Source: Flavisolibacter nicotianae
GTDB lineage: Bacteria; Bacteroidota; Bacteroidia; Chitinophagales; Chitinophagaceae
Direction of reading: 5' to 3'
Assembly: GCF_003628535.1 (NCBI RefSeq)
Contig: NZ_RBCI01000001.1
Span: forward strand, 372,001 to 436,000
DNA length: 64,000 nt
Below are positions 1 to 8,819 of this stretch, piece by piece; position 1 is the stretch's first letter, and every line of letters begins with the position of its first letter. The notes beneath the pieces were generated by a model, which saw only the letters and a program-made list of their open reading frames with translations, made no database searches and was not told the DNA's origin. The position numbers were made by a program, and so were the translations under genes.

Positions 1-1
1 G

Positions 2-3000
2 GGACTGGTTGCCGATTTCTCCAGCCGTGGCCCGGTGCGGGACGGAAGGCTGAAACCCGAGATCGTTGCAATGGGAAAGCAGGTCATCTCGAGTTGGCCA
101 ACTAACGCCTACGCGTACAACAACGGCACCAGCATGGCGGCACCGGCCTTAAGCGGCGGTTTGGCACTGCTCTACCAGCGCTTCCGGCAATTGAACAACG
201 GGGCCGATCCAAAGAATGGATTGATGAAAGCCATTCTTTGCAACGGTGCGCTGGACAGGGGCATGGCGGGCCCTGATTTTTTTTACGGTTTTGGCTCGAT
301 GAATTTGCTGCGCAGTGCGGAAATGATAGAAGGCCGAAACTATTTTACCGGCACCAGCACCAATGCCACAACAACCACGCATACTATCACGGTCCCGGCG
401 GCCACAGCAGAACTGAAAGTGTTGCTCTACTGGAACGATCTGCCGGCTTCCCTTCTCAGTACCAAAAGTTTGGTCAACGACCTGGATCTCGAAGTAGTGG
501 ACCCTTCCGGCAACGTGGTGTTGCCAACGGTCTTGGATACAACGATCACTGCCCTGGGGAATGAACCCGTGAACGGTGCCGATCATGTGAACAACATGGA
601 ACAGGTCGTAATCCGCAATCCCCTGGCAGGCACTTACACCCTCCGGGTAAAAGGCACGACGGTAACCAACGTCGCCCAGGAATATTTTTTGGCCTATGAC
701 GCGGTGCCTACAGGGCTGCGTATCACCGCACCGGCCGGCGACATGGCACTGGTCCCGGGTGAAACCACCAGGATCGCCTGGGAAAGCCACGGCCTTTCCG
801 GCAATGTTACCCTGGCATTTTCTCCGGACGGCGGCAATTCCTGGATGACCATCGCCGACAACCTGGCTGTGTCGCGGCTGTTGTATACCTGGTTGGTGCC
901 TTCGCTCGCAACCGACAAGGCCCTGATCCGGCTGACCCAAAACAGCAGCGGTGAAACGTCGACCAGCAACCCATTCACCATTCTTGGGAAACCGGCGCTC
1001 TCTCTGGCAGCAACGCAGTGCGAAGGATATCTTGCCATCAACTGGCCCGCTGTACCCGGTGCCACCGACTACGAAGTGATGTGGCTGCGTGGGGATGAAA
1101 TGAAACCGGTCGGCGTAACAACAACTCCGACCTACCTCTTTAGCGGCCTGGCAAAAGACAGCCTTTATTTTGTCACCGTACGGGCCCGGATCAACGGAAA
1201 GGCGGGCAGAAGGGCGGACGCCGTTTCGCGAACGCCAAACAACGGGACCTGTGCCGGTTCCCTCTCCGACAATGATGTCAAAATGGATGCGCTGGTTTCT
1301 CCCCGAACGGGAAGAAAGGAAACCTCAACCGCCCTAGGTGCGGCCGAGCCAATCCGCATTCGCATCAAAAACCTTGACGATGCCGCCGTTTCCAATCTGG
1401 TGGTTGCTTATACCATCAACGGCGGTGCACCGGTTATTGAAACGGTTCCAACGCCAGTGGCGGCCGGCAGCTCGTATGTGCATACCTTTTCCACCCCGTC
1501 CGATCTTTCGGCTCCTGGACTTTACGATATCAAAATCTATGTAAAAAATAATGGGGATGCCGTTGCCGCGAATGACACCCTCACCGCCTTCGTACAGCAA
1601 ATCCCGAATGCGGCCCTTGATTTGTCAACGACACTGTTTATTGACAGCCTCGAATCCGTGCCGGCAGCCGTCTACGAGCAGGACACCACAGGCATTGCCA
1701 CAGACGGTCATTACGATTTTAGCCACAGCACGCCGTACGGCCGCCTGCGCACTTTCGTTGACCCGGAATTTGCCGCATCAGGTAAAAAGGCCTTTGTGCT
1801 TGATGCCAGTCGCCTGGTAACGGGAGGCAACTCCAATTACCTCTACGGCACGTTTAACCTGGGCCACTACTCTGCAGCACAAAACGATATCCGTCTGGAC
1901 TTCCGTATCCGGCAGCATGGCCAGTTGAACAACCGTGCCAACCGGGTATGGATCCGCGGCAACGATACCCAGCCCTGGATTGAAGTATACAACCTTGATT
2001 CGGCCAATGAAACCGAGGGAACCTTTCAACGGACCAGGAGCATTGAAGTCTCGAACGCTCTTTCGGCGAACGGCCAGGATTTTGGCACAAGCTTCCAGGT
2101 GCGGTGGGGACAATGGGGCCAGTGGCCAACGACCGACAACGAACTGGCTGCCGGTTATACCCTGGATGACATTCGCCTTTACCAGGTGCGTAATGATGTG
2201 CAACTGGTGAGCATCGATTCGCCGGCGGTCAACAATTGCAGCCTGACCGCATCCGGACGAATCACGGTTTCGGTGCGCAACAGTTCGCCCATGCCCGTCA
2301 CCAATGTGCCGGTTCGCTACAGCATCAACGGGGCCGGCCTTGTCAGTGAAATCATTCCCTTCATCGGGCCAAACGCGACACAGCAGTATACATTCAGCAA
2401 ACCTGCAGGCTTCACCTCGTTTGGCATCTACAATGTCCAGACGTTTGTGGATATGCCCGGCGATACCTACCGGAACAATGACACGGCAACCCTCGCTTTG
2501 TACAACGAACCGCTCATTACAACATTTCCCTACCTGGAAAACTTCGAATCCGGCACAGGGCAGTTTTATCCCGGTGGCCGGAGGAGCAGTTGGGAGTACG
2601 GTACGCCAAACAGCCAGAAGATCAAAGGCGCCGCCTCGGGAGCCAATGCCTGGAAAACATCCTTGCAGGGAACGTACAACGACCGGGAGCTGTCCTATCT
2701 CTATTCTCCCTGTTTCGATATTTCGGGCTTGCCCAATCCAACGCTTAGCTTCAGCGTGGCGCTGGACATCGAAGACTGCGGCTCCTCCACCTGCGATGCT
2801 GCATGGGTGGAATATTCGGCCGATGGCAAGACCTGGCTAAAGCTTGGCGTGGCAGGCACGGGCACCAACTGGTTCGACAAGGGAGCGCCGCGAAACATCT
2901 GGACCACCGAAAACGCTACCTGGTGGCATGTGGCGACACAGCCCTTGCCCACCGGCCTTTCCAGGCTTCGCCTGCGCTTTGTGCTATCGGCCGACCCGGG

Positions 3001-4159
3001 AGTGGCGAGGGAAGGCTTTGCCGTCGACGACATTCACATTTACGACAACAGCAAAGGGATTTACGATGGTCCTTCGCTTTTGGCGCCGGTTACGCAAAAC
3101 CTCTCTGGCAACCACTGGATCGACTTTACCTCCAACGGCCAGCTTGTTGCCTCCGTTCGCCCCGAAGGCCAGTCGCTGGGTACCACGATTCTTCAACCCT
3201 ACCTGTACACCGGGCCGGTTCGTTTTGCCAACAGCCAGTATTATCACAACCGCAGCTTTACAGTGAAGCCCGCAATAGAGCCTACCGATTCTGTAAGTGT
3301 GCGGCTTTATTTTCTGGATGCAGAAACGGATTCGCTTCGCAATGCAACGGGCTGCCCCGGTTGCGCCAGGCCCGAGAGTGCCTATGCACTGGGCATCACA
3401 CAGTACACCGACCCCGACAAGGCAAAAGAAAACGGCAGCCTGTTCGACAACCAGCAGGGCTTTTGGAATTTTCTCCCTTCAGCGCAGGTGGCAAAGGTGC
3501 CGTTCGACAAAGGCTACTATGCCGAATTCAAAGTGGCCGCTTTCTCGGAATTCTGGCTGAACGGTGGCGGCCCGGACTTCTCCTCTCCCTTGCCGGTGAA
3601 GCTGATGAACCTTAGCGCCGTAAGACAGGGGAACAATGTGGTGATCAGTTGGAGGGTTGGCAGCGAAACCGACGTGCTTCGCTACGAAATAGAAGTGGCA
3701 AGGGGAGACGATGCCCTGAAGGCGGGCAGCTTTACATCGCTTGGCGACGTGGGAAGCCTCGGCAACACGGTCTCCACCCGCGGTTACAGCTTTACCGATG
3801 CCGAAACCGACAAGTTCGGTCCGCGCTACTACCGGCTGAAAATTGTCAACGCAGATGGCTCGTATCGCTATTCACCGGTCAAGGCAGTTGTATTCACCGA
3901 CGCCGTTTTATGGCAGGCTTATCCCAATCCCGGCAACGGCGCTTTTGCGCTGGTGTTTAAACTGGCCACCGGCGCTGTGCTGCAGGCAAGGCTCTATGAT
4001 GCAAAGGGAAGTTTGATGAAAGAATACCGCAGTGCGGCAACCGGCTTTCTACAAAAGCTGAGCATTGATATTTCGGCAAATAATTATGCCAGTGGTATGT
4101 ACCTCTTGCGTCTTCGTACGGAGGAAGGGGAGCAGGTGTTCAAATTATACAAGCAATAG
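2..4159 (+). CDS. Secreted subtilisin-like (S8) serine protease with T9SS type A sorting domain, 5' end outside window
   Basis: The reading frame is open from base 2, so the start and the Asp and His of the catalytic triad lie upstream of the window. Visible at the left edge is the SSRGP...DGRLKPEIVA stretch of S8 peptidases, followed by the GTSMAAP box with the catalytic Ser codon at 131-133. After the protease come a beta-sandwich resembling a P/proprotein domain, a fibronectin III-like region (about 1000-1230), repeated CARDB-like modules (TINGGAP, YSINGAG) and MAM/jelly-roll-like segments. The last 80 residues (AYPNPGNGAF... to SGMYLLRL...KLYKQ) form a T9SS type A C-terminal signal. The product is inferred to be exported by Sec, crossed to the surface by T9SS and anchored or released. 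At least 1385 residues are present. Confidence 0.93.
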   Translation, partial: GLVADFSSRGPVRDGRLKPEIVAMGKQVISSWPTNAYAYNNGTSMAAPALSGGLALLYQRFRQLNNGADPKNGLMKAILCNGALDRGMAGPDFFYGFGSMNLLRSAEMIEGRNYFTGTSTNATTTTHTITVPAATAELKVLLYWNDLPASLLSTKSLVNDLDLEVVDPSGNVVLPTVLDTTITALGNEPVNGADHVNNMEQVVIRNPLAGTYTLRVKGTTVTNVAQEYFLAYDAVPTGLRITAPAGDMALVPGETTRIAWESHGLSGNVTLAFSPDGGNSWMTIADNLAVSRLLYTWLVPSLATDKALIRLTQNSSGETSTSNPFTILGKPALSLAATQCEGYLAINWPAVPGATDYEVMWLRGDEMKPVGVTTTPTYLFSGLAKDSLYFVTVRARINGKAGRRADAVSRTPNNGTCAGSLSDNDVKMDALVSPRTGRKETSTALGAAEPIRIRIKNLDDAAVSNLVVAYTINGGAPVIETVPTPVAAGSSYVHTFSTPSDLSAPGLYDIKIYVKNNGDAVAANDTLTAFVQQIPNAALDLSTTLFIDSLESVPAAVYEQDTTGIATDGHYDFSHSTPYGRLRTFVDPEFAASGKKAFVLDASRLVTGGNSNYLYGTFNLGHYSAAQNDIRLDFRIRQHGQLNNRANRVWIRGNDTQPWIEVYNLDSANETEGTFQRTRSIEVSNALSANGQDFGTSFQVRWGQWGQWPTTDNELAAGYTLDDIRLYQVRNDVQLVSIDSPAVNNCSLTASGRITVSVRNSSPMPVTNVPVRYSINGAGLVSEIIPFIGPNATQQYTFSKPAGFTSFGIYNVQTFVDMPGDTYRNNDTATLALYNEPLITTFPYLENFESGTGQFYPGGRRSSWEYGTPNSQKIKGAASGANAWKTSLQGTYNDRELSYLYSPCFDISGLPNPTLSFSVALDIEDCGSSTCDAAWVEYSADGKTWLKLGVAGTGTNWFDKGAPRNIWTTENATWWHVATQPLPTGLSRLRLRFVLSADPGVAREGFAVDDIHIYDNSKGIYDGPSLLAPVTQNLSGNHWIDFTSNGQLVASVRPEGQSLGTTILQPYLYTGPVRFANSQYYHNRSFTVKPAIEPTDSVSVRLYFLDAETDSLRNATGCPGCARPESAYALGITQYTDPDKAKENGSLFDNQQGFWNFLPSAQVAKVPFDKGYYAEFKVAAFSEFWLNGGGPDFSSPLPVKLMNLSAVRQGNNVVISWRVGSETDVLRYEIEVARGDDALKAGSFTSLGDVGSLGNTVSTRGYSFTDAETDKFGPRYYRLKIVNADGSYRYSPVKAVVFTDAVLWQAYPNPGNGAFALVFKLATGAVLQARLYDAKGSLMKEYRSAATGFLQKLSIDISANNYASGMYLLRLRTEEGEQVFKLYKQ

Positions 4160-4165
4160 CGAAAA

Positions 4166-4227
4166 GCCACAAGCTGCAGGCCCCAAGTACTAAAATAACC
4201 CAATACTTGCAGCCTGCAGCTTGTGGC
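4166..4227. terminator. Inverted repeat between convergent genes, possible bidirectional terminator
   Basis: Arms 4166-4180 and 4213-4227 are perfect 15-base complements (GCCACAAGCTGCAGG and its complement). The stem continues inward through AAGTA/TACTT. It lies 6 bases after the protease stop and before the convergent small gene. It lacks a clean T run, so it may be a decayed intergenic repeat that acts as a terminator. Confidence 0.55.
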
Positions 4228-4245
4228 CTGTAACCCAAACAGACG

Positions 4246-4449
4246 TTACCAGCCTTTTTTGGCCAGGCCCGCGTTGATGGCGGCCAGGGCTTTTTCTTCG
4301 TTGCACAAGGTGGTCAGTTTGTTTCCTTTCCCATCGTGCCCCTGCACCATGTAAGCGCCCTTGGCTGTTTTGGTGATCACTGCATCCTGGATCGGAACAT
4401 TTTTTTCTTTTGTTTTCACGTTATAGGCGGTAAGATTAACGTCTGCCAT
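4246..4449 (-). CDS. Small conserved-looking hypothetical protein, 67 residues
   Basis: I do not recognise the family. The protein begins MADVNLTAYNVKTKEKN and is soluble, with no signal peptide or membrane segment. It has alternating short beta-like stretches (AVITKTAKGAYMVQGHDGKGN) and a C-terminal helix (EEKALAAINAGLAKKGW). An in-frame start 63 bases further upstream exists, but its extra residues look like untranslated leader, so the inner ATG at 4447-4449 is preferred. It is a single gene, convergent with the protease and separated by a gap from the reductase. The composition resembles small Bacteroidota proteins of the chromosomal core rather than a random frame. Function unknown. Confidence 0.6.
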   Translation of the reverse strand: MADVNLTAYNVKTKEKNVPIQDAVITKTAKGAYMVQGHDGKGNKLTTLCNEEKALAAINAGLAKKGW

Positions 4450-4693
4450 GTTGATTGATTTTAAGGTTAGAGTTGAAAGCCGTTCCCTCTTTGCAGGCAA
4501 AACGAGGGCCAAGGTGCCAATCAGAACTTTGTATGCATGGGTTGCCGGTGAGACGGCAAAGGTGAAACATGAAAACTCCTGAAGGCAGAGAGCCTTCGCT
4601 GCCTCACCTCACAGGCTTGACGTCTGCCGGCCTTTTGCACAGATCATTTTCAGACTAGCCAATAACGGTCCGCTGTTGGCGGCCCCTGCCGTT

Positions 4694-5692
4694 TCAACCG
4701 GCCAAAACCTGTTCGATTTTTTGCAGCTCGCTTTCGCCAAAATTGTAATTGCGCAGGCTCTGCACCGAATCCAACACCTGTTCGGGCTTGCTGGCGCCAA
4801 CAATCACCGAGGTGATGCGCTTGTCTTTCAGGATCCAGGCCAGCGACATTTGCGCAAGCGTTTGTTCCCTTAACCCCGCCACTTCGTTCAGCGACTGCAC
4901 TTTGCCAATCAGTTCCGGCGTGATGCCGCTTGCCTCCAGGGCTCCGTTACCCCGGTGGCTGGCTGCACGGGAATCATCGGGGATGCCTTGCAGGTATTTG
5001 TTGGTCAACAGGCCCTGCTCAAGCGAAGAGAACGTGATGCAGCCCACACCATTTTCTTCCAGCACGTCCAGCAGGCCGTCTTCCACCCAGCGGTCGAGAA
5101 GCGAATACCGTGGCTGGTGAATCAGCAGCGGGGTTCCCAGTTCTTTCAGCACCGCAACGGCTTTCGCAGTTTGTGCGGCAGTGTAACTGGAAATCCCTAC
5201 ATACAAAGCCTTTCCCTGGCGCACCATCTGGTCCAATGCAACCATGGTTTCTTCGATTGGTGTTTCCGGGTCCGGACGATGGTGGTAGAAGATATCAACA
5301 TAATCAAGCCCCATGCGCTTCAGGCTTTGATCCAGGCTCGCCATCAAATATTTTTTCGAGCCGAAATCGCCATAGGGGCCCGGCCACATCGGCCAGCCGG
5401 CTTTGGAGGAAATGATCAACTCATCGCGGTAGGGCAGAAAGTCCTGTTTCAGGATCCGGCCAAACGTTTCTTCGGCTGCACCGGGTGGCGGGCCATAGTT
5501 ATTGGCGAGATCAAAATGGGTGATGCCGCAGTCGAATGCGGTGTGCAGGATACTCCTGCATTTTTCGTAATCATCCTGTTTGCCGAAGTTGTGCCATAAG
5601 CCAAGGGAAATTGCGGGAAGCTTTAAACCGCTGTTGCCGCAACGCCTGTATTCCATGTACGCGTAGCGGCCGGGAGAAGCCTGGTAAGCCAT
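4694..5692 (-). CDS. gpr: Aldo/keto reductase, L-glyceraldehyde 3-phosphate reductase (YghZ/Gpr) family
   Basis: The 332-residue protein matches the E. coli YghZ pattern closely along its length: RYAYMEYRRCGNSGLKLPA, LGLWHNFG, THFDLANNYGPPPG with the catalytic Tyr, ELIISSKAGWPMWPGPYG with the active-site Lys, then LDQSLKRMGLDYVDIFYHHR and the NADP-binding end ITSVIVGASKPEQ. Family members form a TIM barrel, use NADPH and reduce L-glyceraldehyde 3-phosphate and methylglyoxal; some are related to potassium channel beta subunits. The start at 5692 retains the N-terminal extension that YghZ also has. It is monocistronic between gaps. A detoxification role is inferred from the family. Confidence 0.9.
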   Translation of the reverse strand: MAYQASPGRYAYMEYRRCGNSGLKLPAISLGLWHNFGKQDDYEKCRSILHTAFDCGITHFDLANNYGPPPGAAEETFGRILKQDFLPYRDELIISSKAGWPMWPGPYGDFGSKKYLMASLDQSLKRMGLDYVDIFYHHRPDPETPIEETMVALDQMVRQGKALYVGISSYTAAQTAKAVAVLKELGTPLLIHQPRYSLLDRWVEDGLLDVLEENGVGCITFSSLEQGLLTNKYLQGIPDDSRAASHRGNGALEASGITPELIGKVQSLNEVAGLREQTLAQMSLAWILKDKRITSVIVGASKPEQVLDSVQSLRNYNFGESELQKIEQVLAG

Positions 5693-5961
5693 TGTGGGAA
5701 TTTAAGATGTTCGTGATTGTTTGCTACTAAAATAAGGAAAATCAGACCACCTCACCCCGGCCCTCTCCTCAAGGAGAGGAACTTCTACGCACTGGGGCCG
5801 CTTGAGCAGGATGATTTACTATTTCGAGGAATTCCATCCCTTGAAGGGATGGCATCTCTTTTTGCCCGGCTGCGTTCCGAACGCTGAACGGAGTCCTTCC
5901 TTCGTCAGGATAAACTGTGCAACGGAAGCTTCATGGCTATTCTGGTGACAAAAAATATATC

Positions 5962-5974
5962 GCTCCTACGGAGC
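5962..5974. repeat. REP-like palindrome, ATCGCTCC-type copy 1
   Basis: The sequence ATCGCTCCTACGGAGCTTTGATT contains a 13-base palindrome. It shares the ATCGCTCC...GGAGC / ATCGCTCC...AGAGC pattern with the gap at 14966-14980. It is probably one member of a genome-wide family. Confidence 0.45.
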
Positions 5975-6011
5975 TTTGATTTCTTTTCTCTTCTTGTTTC
6001 TATTAACAGGA

Positions 6012-6026
6012 TGCCCCTCCGGGGCA
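6012..6026. repeat. REP-like palindrome TGCCCCTCCGGGGCA
   Basis: A 15-base palindrome follows TATTAACAGGA. The form 'CTATTAACAGG-TGCCCC-n-GGGGCA' resembles palindromic intergenic repeats I associate with Bacteroidota genomes. That link is from memory, and only one copy is visible in this window. Confidence 0.4.
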
Positions 6027-6060
6027 AAGAAAAAGCCTTTGGCGAAGACGCCAAACGGCA

Positions 6061-6097
6061 GCAAAAAGCCTCCATCTTAAAGTATGATGAAGGCTTT
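6061..6097 (-). terminator. Rho-independent terminator of the T9SS type B operon
   Basis: Arms 6065-6076 and 6086-6097 pair over 12 bases with a single G-T mismatch around an 8-base loop. Read on the minus strand, the stem runs into GGCTTTTTGC. It lies about 70 bases past the stop of the minus-strand gene ending at 6166. Confidence 0.65.
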
Positions 6098-6165
6098 GAA
6101 GTATCCTGCAAAAGCAAGGGTCTGTGCGGTTGTCAGCCCCTCCATGGAGGGGGGGAGGCCAGGGG

Positions 6166-8814
6166 CTACCGGATCAGCGTGACCGTTCCTTTCTGGAACA
6201 AAACCTTGCCGGTGAAGTCCTGCCCTTTGACGATCCATACGTAGGATTCGGTGCCCTGGGGCTTGCCGCTGATTTTTCCGTCCCAGCCTTTGCCATTCAC
6301 CGAGGTTTCAAATACCAGTTGGCCCCAGCGGTTGTAAATGCGGAAATAGTCGATCCGCGAAAGTCCCACGGCTAACGGACGTATAACGTCGTTCTTTCCA
6401 TCACCGTTGGGCGTAAAGGCCGACGGCACAAAGACAACCGGGTTGGACTTATAGATCTTCACCAGCACGGTAGCAACATCCGAACAACCAATGGCATCTT
6501 CCACGGTTACAAAATAACGTATGCTGTCGGCGCTTCCATCATAAATGGCTACCGGGTTGGCCGTGCGGCTGTTGTTCAATCCTGTAGGAGGCGACCAGCT
6601 ATAGCTTTCACCTCCCGAAGCGTTGAGTTGCAGGGGTTGTCCCACAACAACAGCCGTGTCTTTCCCCGCATCGGCAAAAACTTCCGGGTTAACAACGACT
6701 ATCACCGTATCGCGGCCCGGCTTTGGACAACCTTTATTGTCGAAAGATGTCAGCACATAAGCGGTCGTTGCCTTGGGTCGGGCGACTGGTGTCAGGGTAT
6801 TGGCACCCAGCAGGGTTGATGTCGGCGACCAGAAAAAGGTGGTGCCGTTATGACTGCCGGCCAGTTGCGCCGGTGTGTTGTAACAGATGGCGGTGTCGAG
6901 ACCTGCATTGGCCACCGGGTAGGGAGCCAAGGTCACTTTCACGTCATCGGTTGCCACGCATTTTCCAATGGTGGAACGAATGGTGTACGTGGTCGTTTGG
7001 TCGGGCTGTGCCAACGGACGCAATACTGTGGGATCGTCCAGCAGCGATGTTGCCGGGCTCCATACATAACGCAACCCGTTTGTGACAGCCGAAAGCCGGA
7101 GCATATCGCCACTGCAAATGGTGGTATCGGGCATGGCCTGCAGGCTTACCGAGCTTACGACCCGCACCCGCACCGTATCCTGGTTGATACAACCCTGGTC
7201 GTTCAGTTGCACCACATAATTCGTTGTGGCCGTTGGAAAAACAGTTGGGTCGGCGGTGTTTGCGTTGATGATACGCGTAGCCGGTGTCCAACTGAAATCG
7301 CCGCTTCCAATAGCATGCAGTTGCAGGCTGTCGATGTTGCAAATGAGGGTATCCTTGAAAGCCACGCTCAGCGGCGGCTTGGTCAGGATGCCGACGGACT
7401 TGGTAACGGTGTCGAGACAACCCTTGCTGGAGGTGACGATCAGGCGCACATTGTAGGCCGCTTCCTGGGGAAACGTATAGGTTGGGTTGCGCTGCCGGGA
7501 AGTGTCGTCTGTGGCGGCGGTATTGCCAAAGTCCCACTGCCAGCTATTCACAAACCCGTAAAGCGTAGTGGTGGTATCGGTAAACCGCGTGGGTTTGCCG
7601 GCACAGATTCCGCCAAAGACAAAGCCCGAAAAAAAGCCCGGGTATACCCGCAAAAGAGAGGTTGCACTATCGCCGCATTGCTCGCCGCGGTTGATCACCA
7701 GCTTGATGGTGTAAACGCCGGTATCGGCAAAGGTATGTTTGGGATTGGCCGTGTTATAAACCGCACCGTCGCTAAACTCCCAGTAATAGGTATGGATCAG
7801 CGGGTTGAACGGAACGTCGTTGGCAAAGCTGTAAGTAAAGCTCCGGCATCCTGCGGCTTCGGGCTTGATCTTGATCCCGTTGATGTCGAAGATCGCCGGC
7901 ACGGCCCTGGCCACGTTACAATCACCGATTTTGATCTGGAGGTCTTTGCGCTGGGTTGCAATCTTTTGCCCGTTGCGGTATTCGTCCACGCAAACCGTTA
8001 CGACGTAAATCCCTGCCCCCGGTGCAATCCCGCACATCATCCCGGTATTTGGATCTATAGTTACGCCGGAACCCAAAGGCTGTGCGGCACTGAACGGGCT
8101 TTGATAGGGGACAGCCGTATAGACACCATCCCGCGGAGCCGAGGGTGGATCTGGAACAGAGCGTCCCTGCGAACCACCGATATAAGCCGGACAAAATGCA
8201 TAGCGCAACTCATCCCCGTCGACATCCGTTGCACCAAAGTTGTAGCAGAAATAGTTGTTGGCACAAACGATCACCGTGTCAATTCCCAGGAACCTGGCGC
8301 TGTTGTTAACCGGCGCGGTCGCCAGCACCCGGGTGCCGGGAATTTGCGCTGTATAAGTGGCGCCGTCCTGGTTTGAATTACCCGAAATGTTGTTGATCCC
8401 CGTGATACGGCAGCAACGCTGGTAAGTGATCAGGTAACCATCGAGTGAGCCGGGTAGTGTGACTTCAAACGTGTAATACCCGACCTGGTAACACACGGTT
8501 GGCGGGTTGGAGATGCAGGGATTAGGCGTACCAAGACTTTGTAAGTCAATGCGGGTTTGCTGCACGGTCAGTTTTTGATAAGGCGTGCTGCTGTTGTTAT
8601 TGTTTTCGAAAACACCGATGATCACCGAAGGATCAAGTTCGGCGCTGCCCGGCGGCGCATTGCAGTCGCGGTACAGTTTCAGTGTGACTTCGTAGGTGTA
8701 ATCATTTCCCGCTTGCGACTTGAGCGTATAGAACATTTCGCCACCGGTGATGTGGTTGGCAAAGGCCATCACATGCAAAAAGAGCAGGTTGACAAAAAGC
8801 AGACGTTTTTTCAT
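6166..8814 (-). CDS. Large secreted PKD-domain protein with gliding-motility-associated C-terminal domain (T9SS type B cargo)
   Basis: 882 residues. It begins with a signal peptide (MKKRLLFVNLLFLHVMAFANHITGG), followed by an N-terminal region common in this cargo class (ITGGEMFYTL...YEVTLKLYRDC). PKD-like modules come next (YYWEFSDGAVYNTANPKHTF, WQWDFGNTAATDD), then Ig-like repeats of the kind SYSWSPPTGLNNS...ANPVA. The last 90 residues (FVPSAFTPNGDGKNDV, YFRIYNRWGQLVFET, GWDGKISGKPQ) are the CHU_C / type B T9SS signal. The type B class is usually exported to the surface by T9SS with help from PorP/SprF-like partners. Its start lies 5 bases after the stop of the alpha/beta hydrolase, so it is probably the last gene of a three-gene operon. 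The ligand is not predictable. Confidence 0.92.
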   Translation of the reverse strand: MKKRLLFVNLLFLHVMAFANHITGGEMFYTLKSQAGNDYTYEVTLKLYRDCNAPPGSAELDPSVIIGVFENNNNSSTPYQKLTVQQTRIDLQSLGTPNPCISNPPTVCYQVGYYTFEVTLPGSLDGYLITYQRCCRITGINNISGNSNQDGATYTAQIPGTRVLATAPVNNSARFLGIDTVIVCANNYFCYNFGATDVDGDELRYAFCPAYIGGSQGRSVPDPPSAPRDGVYTAVPYQSPFSAAQPLGSGVTIDPNTGMMCGIAPGAGIYVVTVCVDEYRNGQKIATQRKDLQIKIGDCNVARAVPAIFDINGIKIKPEAAGCRSFTYSFANDVPFNPLIHTYYWEFSDGAVYNTANPKHTFADTGVYTIKLVINRGEQCGDSATSLLRVYPGFFSGFVFGGICAGKPTRFTDTTTTLYGFVNSWQWDFGNTAATDDTSRQRNPTYTFPQEAAYNVRLIVTSSKGCLDTVTKSVGILTKPPLSVAFKDTLICNIDSLQLHAIGSGDFSWTPATRIINANTADPTVFPTATTNYVVQLNDQGCINQDTVRVRVVSSVSLQAMPDTTICSGDMLRLSAVTNGLRYVWSPATSLLDDPTVLRPLAQPDQTTTYTIRSTIGKCVATDDVKVTLAPYPVANAGLDTAICYNTPAQLAGSHNGTTFFWSPTSTLLGANTLTPVARPKATTAYVLTSFDNKGCPKPGRDTVIVVVNPEVFADAGKDTAVVVGQPLQLNASGGESYSWSPPTGLNNSRTANPVAIYDGSADSIRYFVTVEDAIGCSDVATVLVKIYKSNPVVFVPSAFTPNGDGKNDVIRPLAVGLSRIDYFRIYNRWGQLVFETSVNGKGWDGKISGKPQGTESYVWIVKGQDFTGKVLFQKGTVTLIR

Positions 8815-8819
8815 CAGGT

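Larger units (their letters stand above)
5693..6060. other. Gene-poor gap with several short palindromes (REP-like)
   Basis: No reading frame here looks coding. The gap holds a run of unrelated short palindromes: CCTCTCCTCAAGGAGAGG near 5762, CCATCCCTTGAAGGGATGG at 5834-5852, GCTCCTACGGAGC at 5962-5974, TGCCCCTCCGGGGCA at 6012-6026 and TTTGGCG/CGCCAAA at 6038-6055. A further palindrome, CCCCTCCATGGAGGGG, is at 6137-6152. This resembles the palindromic interspersed repeats found in many Bacteroidota genomes. The region also serves as leader of the reductase and trailer of the T9SS type B gene. Confidence 0.6.

Noticed and set aside
5905-6244. Short opposite-strand and same-strand frames in the gap before the T9SS type B gene
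   Set aside because: They run through palindromes and a terminator hairpin and have no protein-like features.
6850-8376. Long plus-strand frame (508 codons) opposite the T9SS type B gene
   Set aside because: It is antisense to a gene with a signal peptide, PKD modules and a recognisable sorting domain; its own translation has no domain and unnatural composition.
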